NCBI RefSeq assembly: GCF_000208745.1
Contig: NC_030852.1
Location: forward strand, 31,512,969 to 31,576,968
Length of the DNA: 64,000 nucleotides
Direction of reading: 5' to 3'
Source: Theobroma cacao
Lineage: Eukaryota; Streptophyta; Magnoliopsida; Malvales; Malvaceae
Below the pieces are notes generated by a model that worked only from the letters and a program-made list of their open reading frames with translations, was not told the DNA's origin and searched no databases. The translations under genes were made by a program, and so were the position numbers. Every line of letters begins with the position of its first letter. Position 1 is the stretch's first letter. Positions 34,660-48,001 of the stretch are shown piece by piece.

Positions 34660-35385
34660 CAAAAATAATATTTTAAATCAGTTAAATTATACTATTTATA
34701 TTCTAATAAAGTAATGAATTTAATCTCTATATAATAATTTGTAAAAATTAAATCTTTATATTTTTTAAAATTAATAACGTCAATTTAATTATTAATAGTA
34801 TTAAATTTTTTCTATTATTTCTGTTTACACATATTTTTTTGTTAATGTGGTATTAACTTTGATGATCTATTAATGATGACATGATATATTTTTTATATAT
34901 TTAACAACACTCTTTCACTTTTTTAAATTATAAAACACATAAATTCATTTTTTTTTTGTTTCACAACACTATTTCATTAAATCTTGAAATTTTATTCGTA
35001 ATTTTGATTTGTTTATTTTCCAATATTGTTTAAAGTTATTAACTCACATTAGATAATTTTATATCCACATTTATAAAATTCATATTAACATTTAGTCATG
35101 TTATATCGATACTACTATTACATTATTCGTAAAATACTACATCATCATTTATATTATCTAATTTAATGCGAAATCAATAATAAAATATCATATCAACACA
35201 ACTAAGCGCCATATTAATATAGTTAATAAAAAAATTTTAACACATCATACTGACATTATAAAATTTAAAAAATACGATATTCAATTTTTATAAATTATTA
35301 TATAAAAACTAAATTTACCATTTTAATAGAGTATAAAAATTAATTATATTATTTGACATTTTAAATCCCATCTATTAACCCATAT
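34660..35385. mobile_element. Probable MITE with long imperfect terminal inverted repeats
   Basis: The left arm (about 34690-34830) and the reverse complement of the right arm (about 35215-35350) align over more than 100 bp at about 75-80% identity by eye, sharing blocks such as TATATAATAATTT and GTAAAAATT/ATAAAAATT. The enclosed sequence is AT-rich and noncoding. The size (about 700 bp), long TIRs and lack of coding fit a nonautonomous DNA transposon. Exact ends and target duplication could not be fixed. Confidence 0.5.
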
Positions 35386-38300
35386 CAACACATCTTTCAT
35401 TTTGTTGTAACATCATTTGGAACAACCACAATGACCATTCTTTTTTATACAATGACTTGTTGGGTTTGGATAAAAAATTTTAAATTTGAGTTAAGACATT
35501 CATTTTGTAAAAAATAAATAAAATCTCTTTTATGCTATCATATAATTGAATCCAGATAAGAAATCTTAAATTTAAATAAAATTTTAAGAAAATCTCTTTT
35601 ATTTTATCATATAGCACACTATGAATTCAACGTTACATTTATTCTTAAAACTTCAATATATTTGATTTATAATTGTAATTGTTAAACTAATTGATTTTTT
35701 TTAGGTTTTTTAATTAATTAATTGATTTAACTCAGCATAGTTGGCAAATATATTAGACCCTCCACCATTACAGAAAAAGGAAAAAGACATTCTGTTGTTT
35801 AAATTGGCCTTCAATTCTTCTTTTTTTCGTACATACAAGCCAACGACTAAAGATAAACTGAACGTGGCGGAGATGGTGAGATTTAGGGATTAGGGGGCCC
35901 GGGCGTGGGGTCCATGATAAATCTGTTGGTCAACGACCAAAGACAGAGTCCCCGATATGTGGGGTCCACACAAGTGACTCTACCTTTGATCTGATGTCAT
36001 CTTTGTCGGATTTCCCTTTTCAGCTTTTATCGACACCTAATTTTTTTTTTAATTTTGTCTCAGCTCGTACAAATTATTTTTACTTTAAATAGTACTAATT
36101 CATTTTAAATATTTTTTCATACATATATAGGTTTTATATTTATTTAAGTAATTAAACAAGTGCTACTTATAGTTAAGTCCTTCGTACAAGTTTAAATATG
36201 TTATATAATTTATAATATAAAAATGTGCAAATTTATATATTTCATTATGAGTCAATGATTGAATATGAAGAAAATCTTGAAAAAATGCATAACGTTGAAT
36301 TTTGAGCTAATGATCATATTTTTTTCCCTAATTTGAGTTCAACTCATTTTAAGATATTTAAAAAAAAATATATTCAATGCATCGTCAATATAAACTATCA
36401 ATGAAGTATCTCATAAATATATAAAAATAACATTTTTAAAAAATTAAAATTATGAATATATTTTTTAATTTTTAACTTTTAATAATATTTTATTCTCAAT
36501 TAATGCATAAACTTAAATTCAAATAACAAATATATGTATATTTATTATATAATATGGTTGAATTATTTGTGGGAAAAAGGTGAGGGGTTGGCACGCTCCC
36601 TTTGGACAAACAAAAATTTGTCTTGTTGAGGCGAATAAATAGGCAAGTTGTGGTCTTTTTCTCGCATTTGAATTGATTAGTTGCGTGATGTAGACACTCA
36701 GCAGCAGTCTACTAAAACCCTTTTTCTCCCCCTTTGTTTTCTTTCGGAGCATCTTTTTTCCATTTTCACTACGACTCCTATCATGCACCAATCAATGTTT
36801 TTCTTTCTTTTTATTTTATTTGACCTTAAAGCAATGTCACCTTCTTTTCATTCATTGCAATAATAGACTATACGAGATTATTAAGTTTGGATCCTCCAAA
36901 TCGTAATCTCATATCGTGACGCTTCATTAACAACTCATCTAAATTTTAATACAAATATATGTTCTAACACAATTAAATAAATATACTTACACAATAAATA
37001 AAAAATTTAAATAATAAAAAATTAATTATCTAAATTGTATCAATTTATTACTTTCACACAAACTCTTAATTTTTAACAAAAAATTGACAGACATTAGATT
37101 TAATATCAATTGATATTTTCTGTTCATATGATAGTCCAAGTGGCCATTATATCGTAACCACGTCATATGCCACGTGATGGGTGTGAAAGGGAAAAAAGAA
37201 AAAAAATATTTCTCAATTGTCACATTATCACATTATTATGCCTTATGAATTGAAAATATAAATTAATGTTGAGTTTGACGATTATTAGTTTTTGGTTATA
37301 GATTAAAAGTCACGTGGATACAATAAAAAATAATTTTTTTATGCAAATCAAATGATAAAGATTTTTTTTAATATAATAAAAAAAAAACTCCATTGTATAC
37401 TATTATATAATTCATGGGTTTTTTTTTTTGTTATTTAAGTCAAAACAAAATGAGATGATCAAAGTCATGTGTCCAACTTGAGTTCTTGAGTTTTATTCCT
37501 AAAACTTTTAGAAATTCTATTCATTGAGAGATATTATAGTGGAATAATTACTTTCTTTTAGAGATTATTCAATCTCTATTTCATTCAAATGTCAAATTGA
37601 TGACTTGGTATCTAGTCTATATAACGAAGCATCAACCTGTGAAAAAAGAAAGCAAAGAGAATATTTATTTATAGCAGCACCATTTATAAATTAAATAGTA
37701 ATTTAGTTTAAGCAGACTCTTTATTTTGATGATAGCTTTTTTAAAAATAAAAATTCTTTAATTTTATTCCCATTTTATTTATTTATTTTGTGTGGATTCG
37801 ATTAAGGTCACATCAAATTAGTGCAAATAAAAGGATTTTTTTTTCTTTTGTAAATTACTTATAATGGATAAACAAAACATAACTTATCTTCAAGTGAAAT
37901 TGTTATTTTATTTAGACTAAGACAAGTCTCCTTAAAAGACAACAACTTTTTGTCAATCCAATTGGCTTTAGAGTATTCCTCATAGGCTCAAACTCGACTC
38001 GATTACTACGCCAACAAGTTAAATAAATAAATGTTTAAATATACTTAAAAAATTGGCAATTTGCAAAGACAAAGTCTTGAAAAAAGTTCAATCATGAAGA
38101 AATATAAGTTCCTAAATTATTAGAAAAAAAAAGCATCAAAGATCCCCAAACAACACATGTACCTTTGCATTAGTTGACGGCCAAAACAGTTTTTTAATTT
38201 TTGATTAAGTTAATATAACATGATATATTTAATAATAATTCATCGGTTCTCACTTCGAGGAATAATAAATTTAAATTTTATATTTTTATTATATTTAGAT

Positions 38301-40007
38301 TTTTTGAAGTGAAAATTAATTGTTTAGTTAAAAAAATTAAAATGACTAAACAATTTAAAAAAAAAAAAGTGATTTAGAAGCTGAATCTTTGAAAAGTGAT
38401 AAATTTTTTTAAAGTTGTATTTGCATATAGATTACATCTCAACTACCATGAATTTGTCAATTACATATATAGAAGAAAACATGGCTTTGATTTGATGCAA
38501 ATATATATATTTTTTATACGAATTGAAACAGCTTTAACTTTAATATTACGTAATTGACTCAACTCCAAGAATTATTATTTTTTACTTGTCAAAAAACTGT
38601 ATTTTTCCAATATTTAATTTAGGGAGGCACCATCGATCGTACCTTAGCTTTCTTTATAAATTACACGAATTAATTGGATTTTTGGTTTTGGATTATCTTT
38701 CAAGTCTTTTTCTCATGCATGGTAGCGACCACAACAATCTTGACCTGCCACCAAAGGAAAAAATCTATTCTTCTATTTTTTCAAATTATTTTAACTAAAC
38801 AGCTACTTTTCTGCCACAAAATAAAATAATGTCAGATCGTCAAATGGGGGAACTGATGTTGAAAATACTATAATTTATTGTGTAATTTAATCAATAGATT
38901 TAAAAGTACTAATATGGTTAGCCAATTATATATTTTTTCCATAATACTATAATACCATTTTTCTTTAATTTAAGATTAAAGAAACCCGTTAACCTAAACC
39001 TAGAACCGATTTAATGATACGTGTATGTTTTTTTATATATGAAAAAAATGGGGTTTCAATCCTTCTTCAATGTGAAATATTCAAAGACAGGATGATTTTT
39101 TTATAATATGTATGTGAAACATGGACAACTTGTTCTTTAATTTCTCTGGGTTAACTGCTAGTTGACTCCTGCTGGTTGAGATCAGTCTACCACTTTGATT
39201 TTTAGTTGTTTAAACAGCGATCACTGTTTTTAAGCAACGCATATAAGTAAAGATTGTAGAAGAAGAATAGTTTTAAAACGAAGATGCAGAAATTGAGTGA
39301 TTGAGACTTGAGAGAGATAGTAGGTGAAGGATGGGGTCAAGTGCATCCTACGAGAAAGAAATAAACAGGCATTGACTTTGTTTTCAATTACGTGCCGTTG
39401 AGGATTGGGAGTGCATTTTACCACTAATAATAATATATTTTTGCTTAACTTTATTCATCAACTCTTTCTCTCTCTCTCTTGCACTCAATTAATAAAGAAA
39501 AGAAAAACCCAAAATAGAGAAAAGATTTGGGAGAATTTTCTTTCTGCTTCTTTGAAATTTTCTATCTGCAATTTGATTTGGTTGCATAATCACTTTAATT
39601 CCTGGAATCTCAAATAGAAGTTGGACCTAAATTTTATTTGAATATTCCCATGTCAAAGCAGTGGTATTTGAACCTATCAAAAAGGCCCCGTATCTCCATG
39701 TAATCTCAAAATATTTTAAAAAAATTGCAACGTTGATTGAGATTCTCAACCTAAAACATATTAATTAATTCAAAATTTACAGCAAATTTAGCTAAAAAAT
39801 CTCTATCCTTTTAAACTTATAATCATAAAGGGTATGATGCAAAATACATGATACTGAACAAAGGGATGGATATTGGGAACGATGATTATGTAGATCACTT
39901 TGGAACCATAAAATTTAGAAAATTTAAGTTAAGAGGGGATCAAGATGAACAGTTTGTTGCTTGATTGTCAATTGCCTAATGTGGGATGCTTTGACCTAGG
40001 ATTTTTA

Positions 40008-40012
<5 letters not shown>

Positions 40013-40062
<50 letters not shown>
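40013..40062 (+). repeat. (TA)25 microsatellite
   Basis: Fifty bases of uninterrupted TA dinucleotide. The tract is likely polymorphic and may cruciform or melt easily. Confidence 0.97.
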
Positions 40063-40068
<6 letters not shown>

Positions 40069-42493
40069 AGAAGAAGGGAGCAGAGAAACTAAAATCATTG
40101 ATTACTCATAATTAATAACTTCTCTTCAAGTACATTATGGTGAGCTCATTGACCCCATGAATTGATTAGCATGCTTGATTAGGTTTTCTTCTTTTTTATG
40201 GGTATTTGAATTCAAACTTTTGATAAGCACACGGTCGCCACCTAACCCACCCTCCCCAATCATCAAAACTTTTTCTTGGTTCTGTACAGTGGCCTTCCTA
40301 CATGGGTTTGGGAGGCATTTATTGATTCAAATTCGAATCATAAAATCCATTGAATTTGATTATCTCGGATCGCTTTTCAATTTTAATAAGGAAAAAAAAA
40401 TTCGATTATTTCGATTAATTTTTATTGTTTAAAATTTATAATCTAGTTGGTTGAAAATCAATCATTAATAATTTTTTATATGACTATAATTAATGTTTTT
40501 TAAATATACAAATAAAATATCTCAATCTAAATTGAAATAATTAATCTAATAGGTCAAGATAATTTAGTTTCGATTTTTTTTATTTTCTATTATAATTTAG
40601 ACAGTTTTGATTATTTTTAATAAAAAAATCAACTGATTTGATTTTTAAAATTTTAAAATCAAACCGATCAAATATTTATGTTTAGACATCGATATGATTG
40701 AGCATAAAAAGTTCATTTGTTCCAGACATTAATAAATTCAGAACAAATCTGGTTCTAACTCGTAAGGTCATCCAAACTTGAGTGAATAAATAAATTATGA
40801 TTATGATAACGGGGAGATATATATATAAAAACTGGGGACTAAAGGCTAATGGGCACATGCCTTTATCGAAAGTCAAAAACACAGCAAAGGTCAGCATCGC
40901 AAAGAGCATTGCAGTGTAAATCCCTAGCCCAAAACAGATTGAGATTGACTAACAAGGCACTTAGATCCTAAGAATCTAAAGAAATGGAGAATAATGGACC
41001 TCCTTAGAGTCCATGGACTGCTGCACTTTTGATCTTATAATTAGACCTTGTCCGGTTGTTCCCGTAGGACTTATCAAAACCGACCATTTTGACTATCATC
41101 AGAACGATTTTAAGCAAACCCAAAGTTTTGATTGAATTTGACTCTGGAAGATTTGAAACTCGATATAGGTTTAAGGCCTCTGCCAGAGGTCGGGAGAAAA
41201 TGAAGAAAAAATATTGAGTGGACGGCAACTGCCCTCTGCCCCATGGTTGAATCAATTGTCAAAACCAACTAAAGCTTTGCTTTCATGTTGACATGGCTTC
41301 TTTATTCCAGAATCTTGCAGAGGCACAAGTCAAAGATTACGTGCCCATGGATATTTTCTGGTTCACTATCCGCATGCCTTTGACAAAGCAAAATCTAGTA
41401 ATGTCTGGCATCTTATTCAAATATCTGTTTTGCATCTTCCTTTTGTTTTTTTTCACCGTATCAGCAAAGCTTCCGCCAGGAGGTTACCAGCAATTTTCAG
41501 TTGGATTAGATTGTTTTTCAGGTTCTTGTTCGCCACATAGCAACAAAGGAATATAAACACTTGGTAGCAGGACAAAATGTGTTGAAGCCCTTTGTTGTTT
41601 TATGACCGTAGAAGGCAAATTTTTATGCGTATTTCTCAACCAATTGTCAGGTAGCAATTCCAGAGTCGTAGCAAAAGGATTCAGGGGTCTATCAAACGTT
41701 TAAGGTTCTAAAACTGCAGAACTCCATCACATGATACTGCAAATTATTCCTGGAAACTACATGAACCATCACTACATCCTTTGTGTTCATGACTAGATGT
41801 AGATGATCGTTGTCAAGATTATTGTTTTTTTTTCCCTTCTTAATGGTTTGAATTAAAGATCTCTACCTAAACCCTTACCCCCCCAAATGACAAATGGAAA
41901 TACTCTTGAATGCTATTACAATTTAGGAGTAGAAATTTCAAAAGGGGACAACATCGAGTGACAGAAATTTGAGTTGTGCCTAAAAGTCTTGAAAGTACCA
42001 TGTCCTCTTTGAAGGGTGCATCACATCCTTGAGCACCCTCTGGAGAAACTGATCAGCACAAAGTTTATACTGATCTTAAACAAGTTGACATACAATCATA
42101 ATTAAAAATCACAAGTGACATAAAAGATTCATTTGGATGGCATCAGAATTCTGGATTCAAAATGTCCTGCAGCAGACCTCAAAAACTCTTTGGCAACTAC
42201 ATGGAGTACAATTTCACATCTGAGCCAGATTTCGATTCCATAACCTCCCACAGCCATTGCACAAGTCCAATAATTCATTATTAAACATGCCTTAATTCCA
42301 TGGTATTGATGTGAGATAAAGGTTATCATTCATACGGATCCTTTAGTTCATGATGAAGATTTTCGTTTTCTATTAAGGAAACAAAGAATGACTGAAAGAA
42401 GTGTTTACATCTTTTCTCCCTTTAAGATGCAAAAAGGTCAAAAACATATTTACAAGTAATCATTTTGATAATCACACATGGTGTGTGACTGGC

Positions 42494-45454
42494 TCAAAAC
42501 TGACCTGTCCTTATATCTCTATCTATAGCGTCTGCGTTGAGGGTCCCAGGAAGCTCTCTAAAATCTTCATTGAAGATGGAATATGCACTGTAGGTATTGG
42601 AAAGAAAAAGATAAGTTGCCATGGAAAAAAACATAAGCAGTCCATGTTGTTTAAAAAGAATGTCACATTCTATGAGGGTTTAGAAACTAAACAAAGACCC
42701 AAAAACAACCACTATGATAAACCACAAGAGGTTCCATTGCATGAATTACGTTACAATACGATCATTTCCATACTCAAGAAAATCATCTAATTCTTTCTCC
42801 ACAAATATCTTTGGAAAAAAATAGTAAAAGAAGTTAACAAAATATTATTTCAAACAAAATTTTCATTTAATGGTCTGTTCAAAAGAGTTACGAGGAGTCA
42901 GTGACCTTGGTCCCATAAACTACTGTGACAATTTTACCATCAGACCAGGTGTCAGAGTCATGTAATAGATATTTGTTTCAACACAAAATTTCTTGTTTTT
43001 ATCTCCACGTTTATGTTACAAGCTTTTGCTACCATAAATTATAGAGTCAAGAAAATACCTGACATCACCAGGTTGCCGCCGTCCAAGATTCAGGAAAATT
43101 ATACAAAAGCCAGTACCAAGTATCTGAGCAAAAGAAGGGCAAGAGAAGATATGAACATCTTTTGTAATGCAAATGATCCGGATAATCAAAATAAATTTAA
43201 ATTGAATGTGTGATAGTTTGTCTGTGTCTTTCAATAATCTTAGTCCTCATCTCTGAATTTGCATTGCTATTTGTTTTATATAGAATAAATTTGATCCAAA
43301 TAGCAATAGCATGGACAATTTCGAAATCTTTTCCTTTCCACAGGTTTCTGGCTAACACACTTCATACATATACAAATTATAACATCAGATTCGCTATGAG
43401 CATCAGAAGTTATTGTTCAAATCCTCTTAAAATTTTTTTAAGGTAACATCAAGAAAAACAAGTATTTTCTTCTACTTCTCCTTTAGACGAATAAAATGTA
43501 GACACCCACACTAATACACTCAAAAAAATCTAATCTACTATATTAAGACAACCAAATGAAACATCTTTCTACAAAAATATGACCTCAATAACCACAACAA
43601 CCTCTATTTTATTTCTACTGCATCAAAGAAGAAACCAGTATTCCCCGGTGTTTCATGGGAAATACAAAGAATTTGGATAGGAGTCTAACTAAACCATACA
43701 GCCCCACTTCCCAACAAGAAAAAGCAGATACTGTGCAATATACATAAAGAGTTGTACTAAAGAGACAAAAGCCAACTTACAAATAATGGTCCAAGATCCC
43801 ATTTATGGGCAACAGGCGCCAATATAAACCATAAAATAATAAAAGCCCATGCCTTAAGACTGAGAGAAAATATTGCTATCAAAAGGATATCTGCAAAAAG
43901 ACACAAGGGATGGTCAACCAATGAAGTGTTAGTATTTGGTAAAATAACAACAGCTCAATTTAACTTGATTCTCACCAGGAAGCCTCAATCTATTATGTAA
44001 AAAAGAGTAAAGCTTCTTCTGCCATCGGCTTGTTGACTGCGGGAGCTGAAATTTCTATTCAAGAATTGAGGAAAAACAAAAATATCAACTAAAACACTTT
44101 GATTTATCAAAGTGCATCCAAGCTCAGTTTAATGACAATGTTAAGTCAGTCATACCAGATCTTCATCATCGTCATCAATATCATGTCCAACTGGCGGCTT
44201 TGGTTTGACAGCAACAATGAGGGAATCTAAAAAATTGATAGAAAGTGCTGACATAACAATAGCAAAACACTAACCAGGACCAAAGAACAAAAACAGAGAG
44301 ATAGCTGCAATAGGCATGATAAGAAAGTTACTTTGTTCCCAAAATATCAAATACTCCCGATAATTTAAAGAACATTGGTTTTCAATTATAAAAGTGAGGG
44401 AACTCGAGAAGGGACTGTTTCCTTCCTCCAACGCACTAATGATACTAGTACATGGTGAAAGCAAACTACAGAATCAAAAAATATTGTTAAAAGGCAAGAT
44501 CTATACCACCATCATTGAGTTGCATATAAATGTCATCCCCATCTTCACGGTCATGCAATACCTTCCCTCGCAAGATAAGCTTCAAATTTTCTACTGGCAA
44601 ACGATTCTTTCCAGCAATCAATTTTCTCAAATCAAGAACCTAATTTTGATAACATAAGATGAGCACATCATAAATATGTGTGATTGATGGTATTAAAAAT
44701 TTTTTAATCAAGCATGCTTTCTCATAACTATGCATACAAGCTAATACCATCAAAATGAAAATGAAACCTAAGATGCCCTTAATGTTTTTGGATGCTCATA
44801 AGTGAAGCAAAGAATCACTTTAGAATCTATCTTGGAAAAGTAAAATTAAAATACAATAATGTGCAGGCTCTATGGACCTTAATGTTCAAGGTACATCTAC
44901 AAGACCTCAATAGATATTTAAAAAGTTGCAGTCCTTTCTACAAGCATAGACATCTCAGACTGCATGTCAATTTTCCTGCTTGCAAGCACTCTAGGCGTCT
45001 CTCATTCCAGTATGAGAAATAAAGTGTAAAATAATGCTTAACTGACCCAGCACACAGTCATGACTATATTACTGAATCATCAACTAATTTGTTTAACTTT
45101 AAGATACAACAGTAACCAAATATCAAAGGCTTAAATGGTTCAACCATAGAAATGAGACTTAAAAGTCAGATTTGTAAACAAATTTAACTCCCTCAATCTT
45201 ATCTTAGCCATGATACTCCACATTAAATCTTACAATTTTGTTGTAAGCAAAAGGACTATTATAATTCAGCAAGATCACAACCAAAAAAAGATGCAAAAAG
45301 TGAAAACCATAAAAACACACAGAATAAAACGTACTCTGATGGAAGAAGGGACATGAAGGCGAGTAGGGCGAGCAGGGCCAACGGTTTTGAGAGTAATTTC
45401 CGCCATCTTTTCATGTTTTCCATCGGTTTCCTCTACAATCTCTTCCATTCTCAT
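42494..45454 (-). CDS. Ubiquitin-like plus SAYSvFN-domain membrane protein
   Basis: Seven exons in transcript order: 45454-45335, 44639-44507, 44226-44156, 44045-43976, 43890-43781, 43123-43059 and 42587-42494. All introns are GT-AG with matching phases; the product is 220 residues. Residues about 18-85 form a ubiquitin-like fold (ITLKTVGPARPTRLHVP, then LKLILRGKVLHD). An acidic DIDDDDEDL linker follows. A hydrophobic hairpin covers about 133-185 (ILLIAIFSLSLKAWAFI, APVAHKWDLG, FCIIFLNLG), then the SAYSIFNEDFRELPGT signature at 190-205 (SAYSvFN domain). Animal SAYSD1, which has the same signature, is reported as an ER-translocon sensor of UFMylated ribosomes; a similar ER role is an inference here. 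The remembered relative is Arabidopsis At2g35360. The UBL does not end in Gly-Gly, so it is an integral adaptor domain rather than a modifier. A second in-frame Met two codons later could be the start. Confidence 0.92.
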
Positions 45455-46481
45455 ATCATTATCTGATCTCTGATGGGTATGGATGAGTTTACTCTCTTTC
45501 GTTAATTTGTAGGAGAACAGAAAAAATCAAAGACCCAAATCTTGTCGAAAGCTCCAAGCTTTAGCCTTTTTCTTTATAGCTTTTTCAAAGTCCTCACCGT
45601 AGGAGACTTCTCGGATGGAAGCTTGGAACTTTCCCAAAAACACTGGATCTGCCCACGAGACGAGACTAGACCGACCCGATCCTCTTTCAATTGTCGGGTT
45701 TAGAGAATGAAAATATTAAAAAGATAAGAAGTTAGTTACTTGATTTGTTGAAATAAAAAATTAGAGATCAAACATTAAATTTTTTTAAAAATTTAGAGAT
45801 GATGAAAATAAAATAATAGCAACACTTACTTGATTTATTAAATTTATGAATCAAAACTGAATTATTGAAATATTTTTTAAATTTGAAAATGATGAAAATA
45901 AAATAATTTTAAAATTTGAGAGATAAAAAAAAATAATTATAAAAGAAATATTTAGAGAAAAAAATATTTAAAAAGAGTAAAAAAATCTTATTCAAATATG
46001 TATTTTATAAATAAAGTTAGAGATTTAGATTGACAATCTCTTAAATCATAATCTTAATCTAATTTTATCTAAAAAGAATAATATGTAGTGATATTATTTT
46101 TAATCGAGAACCCAAGTTAGCATTTTTTTATAAAAAAATTAACCGACCTCTCAGTAGAAGAAAAGCAGTGTACCCATGGGATGAATTGACCAATGATTTC
46201 ATTCTTTTTTTTCCTAATCAAATGTGGCATTTGCATACTACGTTTTGTTTGAAAAGAGTTTACTTTAGAGGACAAGAAAATTTGTCACATGAAAAGAAAA
46301 ACAGCAGCATGTCTTTGTGAGTCCGGTCTTAGGATGAGGCTTTCGTTGCCTACCATTCATACAAGATAAAACCAGCCAGAAACCATACACACCAAAACTT
46401 CTCTTACTTCATTTGCCCTTTTATAGATTTGCAGCCAACCAAAGGCAAAAGCCCATAAACAAGTAAAGATAACACAATAAC
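45455..46481. promoter_or_regulatory. Shared intergenic/bidirectional promoter region
   Basis: About 1 kb separates the divergent starts of the UBL-SAYSvFN gene (-) and the H-protein gene (+). The middle is AT-rich and contains an imperfect internal duplication (about 45734-45910, with GATGAAAATAAAATAAT twice). A weak TATA-like TTATAGAT lies at 46421-46428, about 55 bp before the H-protein ATG. Confidence 0.45.
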
Positions 46482-47376
46482 ATGGCACTCAGAATGTGGG
46501 CTTCTTCCACTGCCAATGCACTCAAAATCTCTTGTGCCTCCAAAGCTCACCTCTCCCCTGCATTCTCCCTCTCCAGATGCTTTTCCACTGGTACCCGTTT
46601 TCTTCGACTTTATCTTTTAGCCACTATTTTTATGGAATGTAAGGATTGTGATATGGGGAAAATGTGTTGGATTTTGCAGTTTTGGATGGGTTGAAATATG
46701 CAAATTCACATGAGTGGGTGAAGCATGAAGGTTCAGTGGCTACCATTGGCATCACTGACCATGCTCAGGTTATTCCCTTCTTTCTTCCCTTAATCAACAA
46801 CTTTTTCTCCCACTAATATTATCCTGGAAAGATGCATTTTTATTAAGTGTTTACTTCATTAATTTGAATCCAATAGTATATTTTAGTACAGGTTGTTTTG
46901 TCTGTATGAATTTGCTCTTGAAGGTGAAATTTCTCCAATGGCTATGTTGTGGCCTTATGCTGACCTCAAAATGAGTTGGTAATGTCCTCGTTGGTTTTTA
47001 CTTGGGATTTTGAGTATCTGGGTACTTTAGGTACACTAGCAGTTGTTGGGCAAACTCTAGCAGGATACAAGTACAGACCTGGATTTGAAGAATTTGGTAA
47101 GAATATAAAGGAAGGAATGGAAAATTCAAAATATGAAACTTTAACAGACTTCAATTCGCCGAGAACCCTAAAAGTCTTGAAGATTAGAATTTGTTTAATC
47201 TGAAAATGATATGACATAACATGTTCATAGTACAAATAAGCAATCATTGTCTGTTTGGAGATATACAGACTTTACTTTGACATGATTGTTAAGAGTAATA
47301 ACATATTTCTGAATTATTACCTTTGAATGACACACGCACGCATATATATACTTTCGAAGAACACTCCACCTGCGTG

Positions 47377-47407
<31 letters not shown>

Positions 47408-48001
47408 ACACACCATAACTTCATACAAATTATTTGTACTTTTTCCCTTTATGGCACAATGCAGCAGATTCATCTAAGGAACTTACAACATTACATGATC
47501 TATGACTCTTTACAGGACCATCTTGGAGAAGTAGTCTTTGTGGACCTGCCAGAACCTGGTGGTTCAGTCAGCCAAGGCAAAGGCTTTGGAGCTGTGGAAA
47601 GTGTTAAAGCAACCAGTGATGTCAATTCCCCAATCTCTGGTGAAGTTGTTGAGGTTAATTCCAAGCTTACTGAAGCTCCTGGCTTGGTAATTCTCTCAAT
47701 TCAAATTACAACTGCTATTCTTGATGCTGACAAACTATAGGAAAAAAAAAACATTTCTACTACTTCCCTTGGTTTCTGCTTTCGGCCTTCGCTCAGCAAC
47801 GAAAGATACAAACCATAAAGCATAATTTCATTTGGGGTACTGAAGTCTAACATCTTTCCTTTCCTGTTGAAGATCAATTCAAGCCCATACGAAGACGGAT
47901 GGATAATCAAGGTGAAGCCAAGTAGCCCATCAGAACTAGAATCCTTGATGGGTCCAAAGGAATACACCAAATTCTGCGAGGAAGAAGATGCTTCCCACTA
48001 G
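46482..48001 (+). CDS. GDCH: Glycine cleavage system H protein, mitochondrial
   Basis: Four exons: 46482-46590, 46680-46768, 47516-47686 and 47873-48001, in phase, giving 165 residues. Residues 1-34 are Ala/Ser/Arg-rich and end in SRCFST, a mitochondrial presequence. The mature part starts at [18 protein letters not shown]. The lipoyl-lysine is Lys97 in ESVKATSDV, equivalent to Lys63 of mature pea H protein. The protein carries the aminomethyl group between the P, T and L subunits of glycine decarboxylase in the mitochondrial matrix, central to photorespiration and one-carbon metabolism. The ending [14 protein letters not shown] is typical of plants. Intron 2 (747 bp) contains a TA microsatellite. 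Confidence 0.96.
47384..47406 (+). repeat. TA microsatellite in H-protein intron 2
   Basis: About eleven TA units lie about 110 bp before the exon 3 acceptor. Confidence 0.85.

Larger units (their letters stand above)
31698..42493. other. Gene desert of about 10.8 kb
   Basis: Between the PP2C 5' end and the UBL-SAYSvFN stop codon no gene is supported. The first 600 bp is likely PP2C leader and promoter (GC-richer). The rest is strongly AT-rich with poly-A/T runs, a (CT)n tract at 34196-34212, a probable MITE (34660-35385), a (TA)25 tract and short meaningless frames. Open frames at 41004-41255 (-) and 41293-41556 (+) lack recognisable content. Part of 42.0-42.5 kb is probably the 3' UTR of the next gene. 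Confidence 0.6.

Noticed and set aside
41293..41556. 87-codon plus-strand frame with a hydrophobic segment in the gene desert
   Set aside because: It has a genuine ATG but no family resemblance, and its length is within chance expectation over 10 kb. A signal-anchor small protein cannot be excluded.
42401..42790. 129-codon plus-strand frame
   Set aside because: It overlaps in antisense the last exon and intron of the UBL-SAYSvFN gene, whose splicing and signature are secure.
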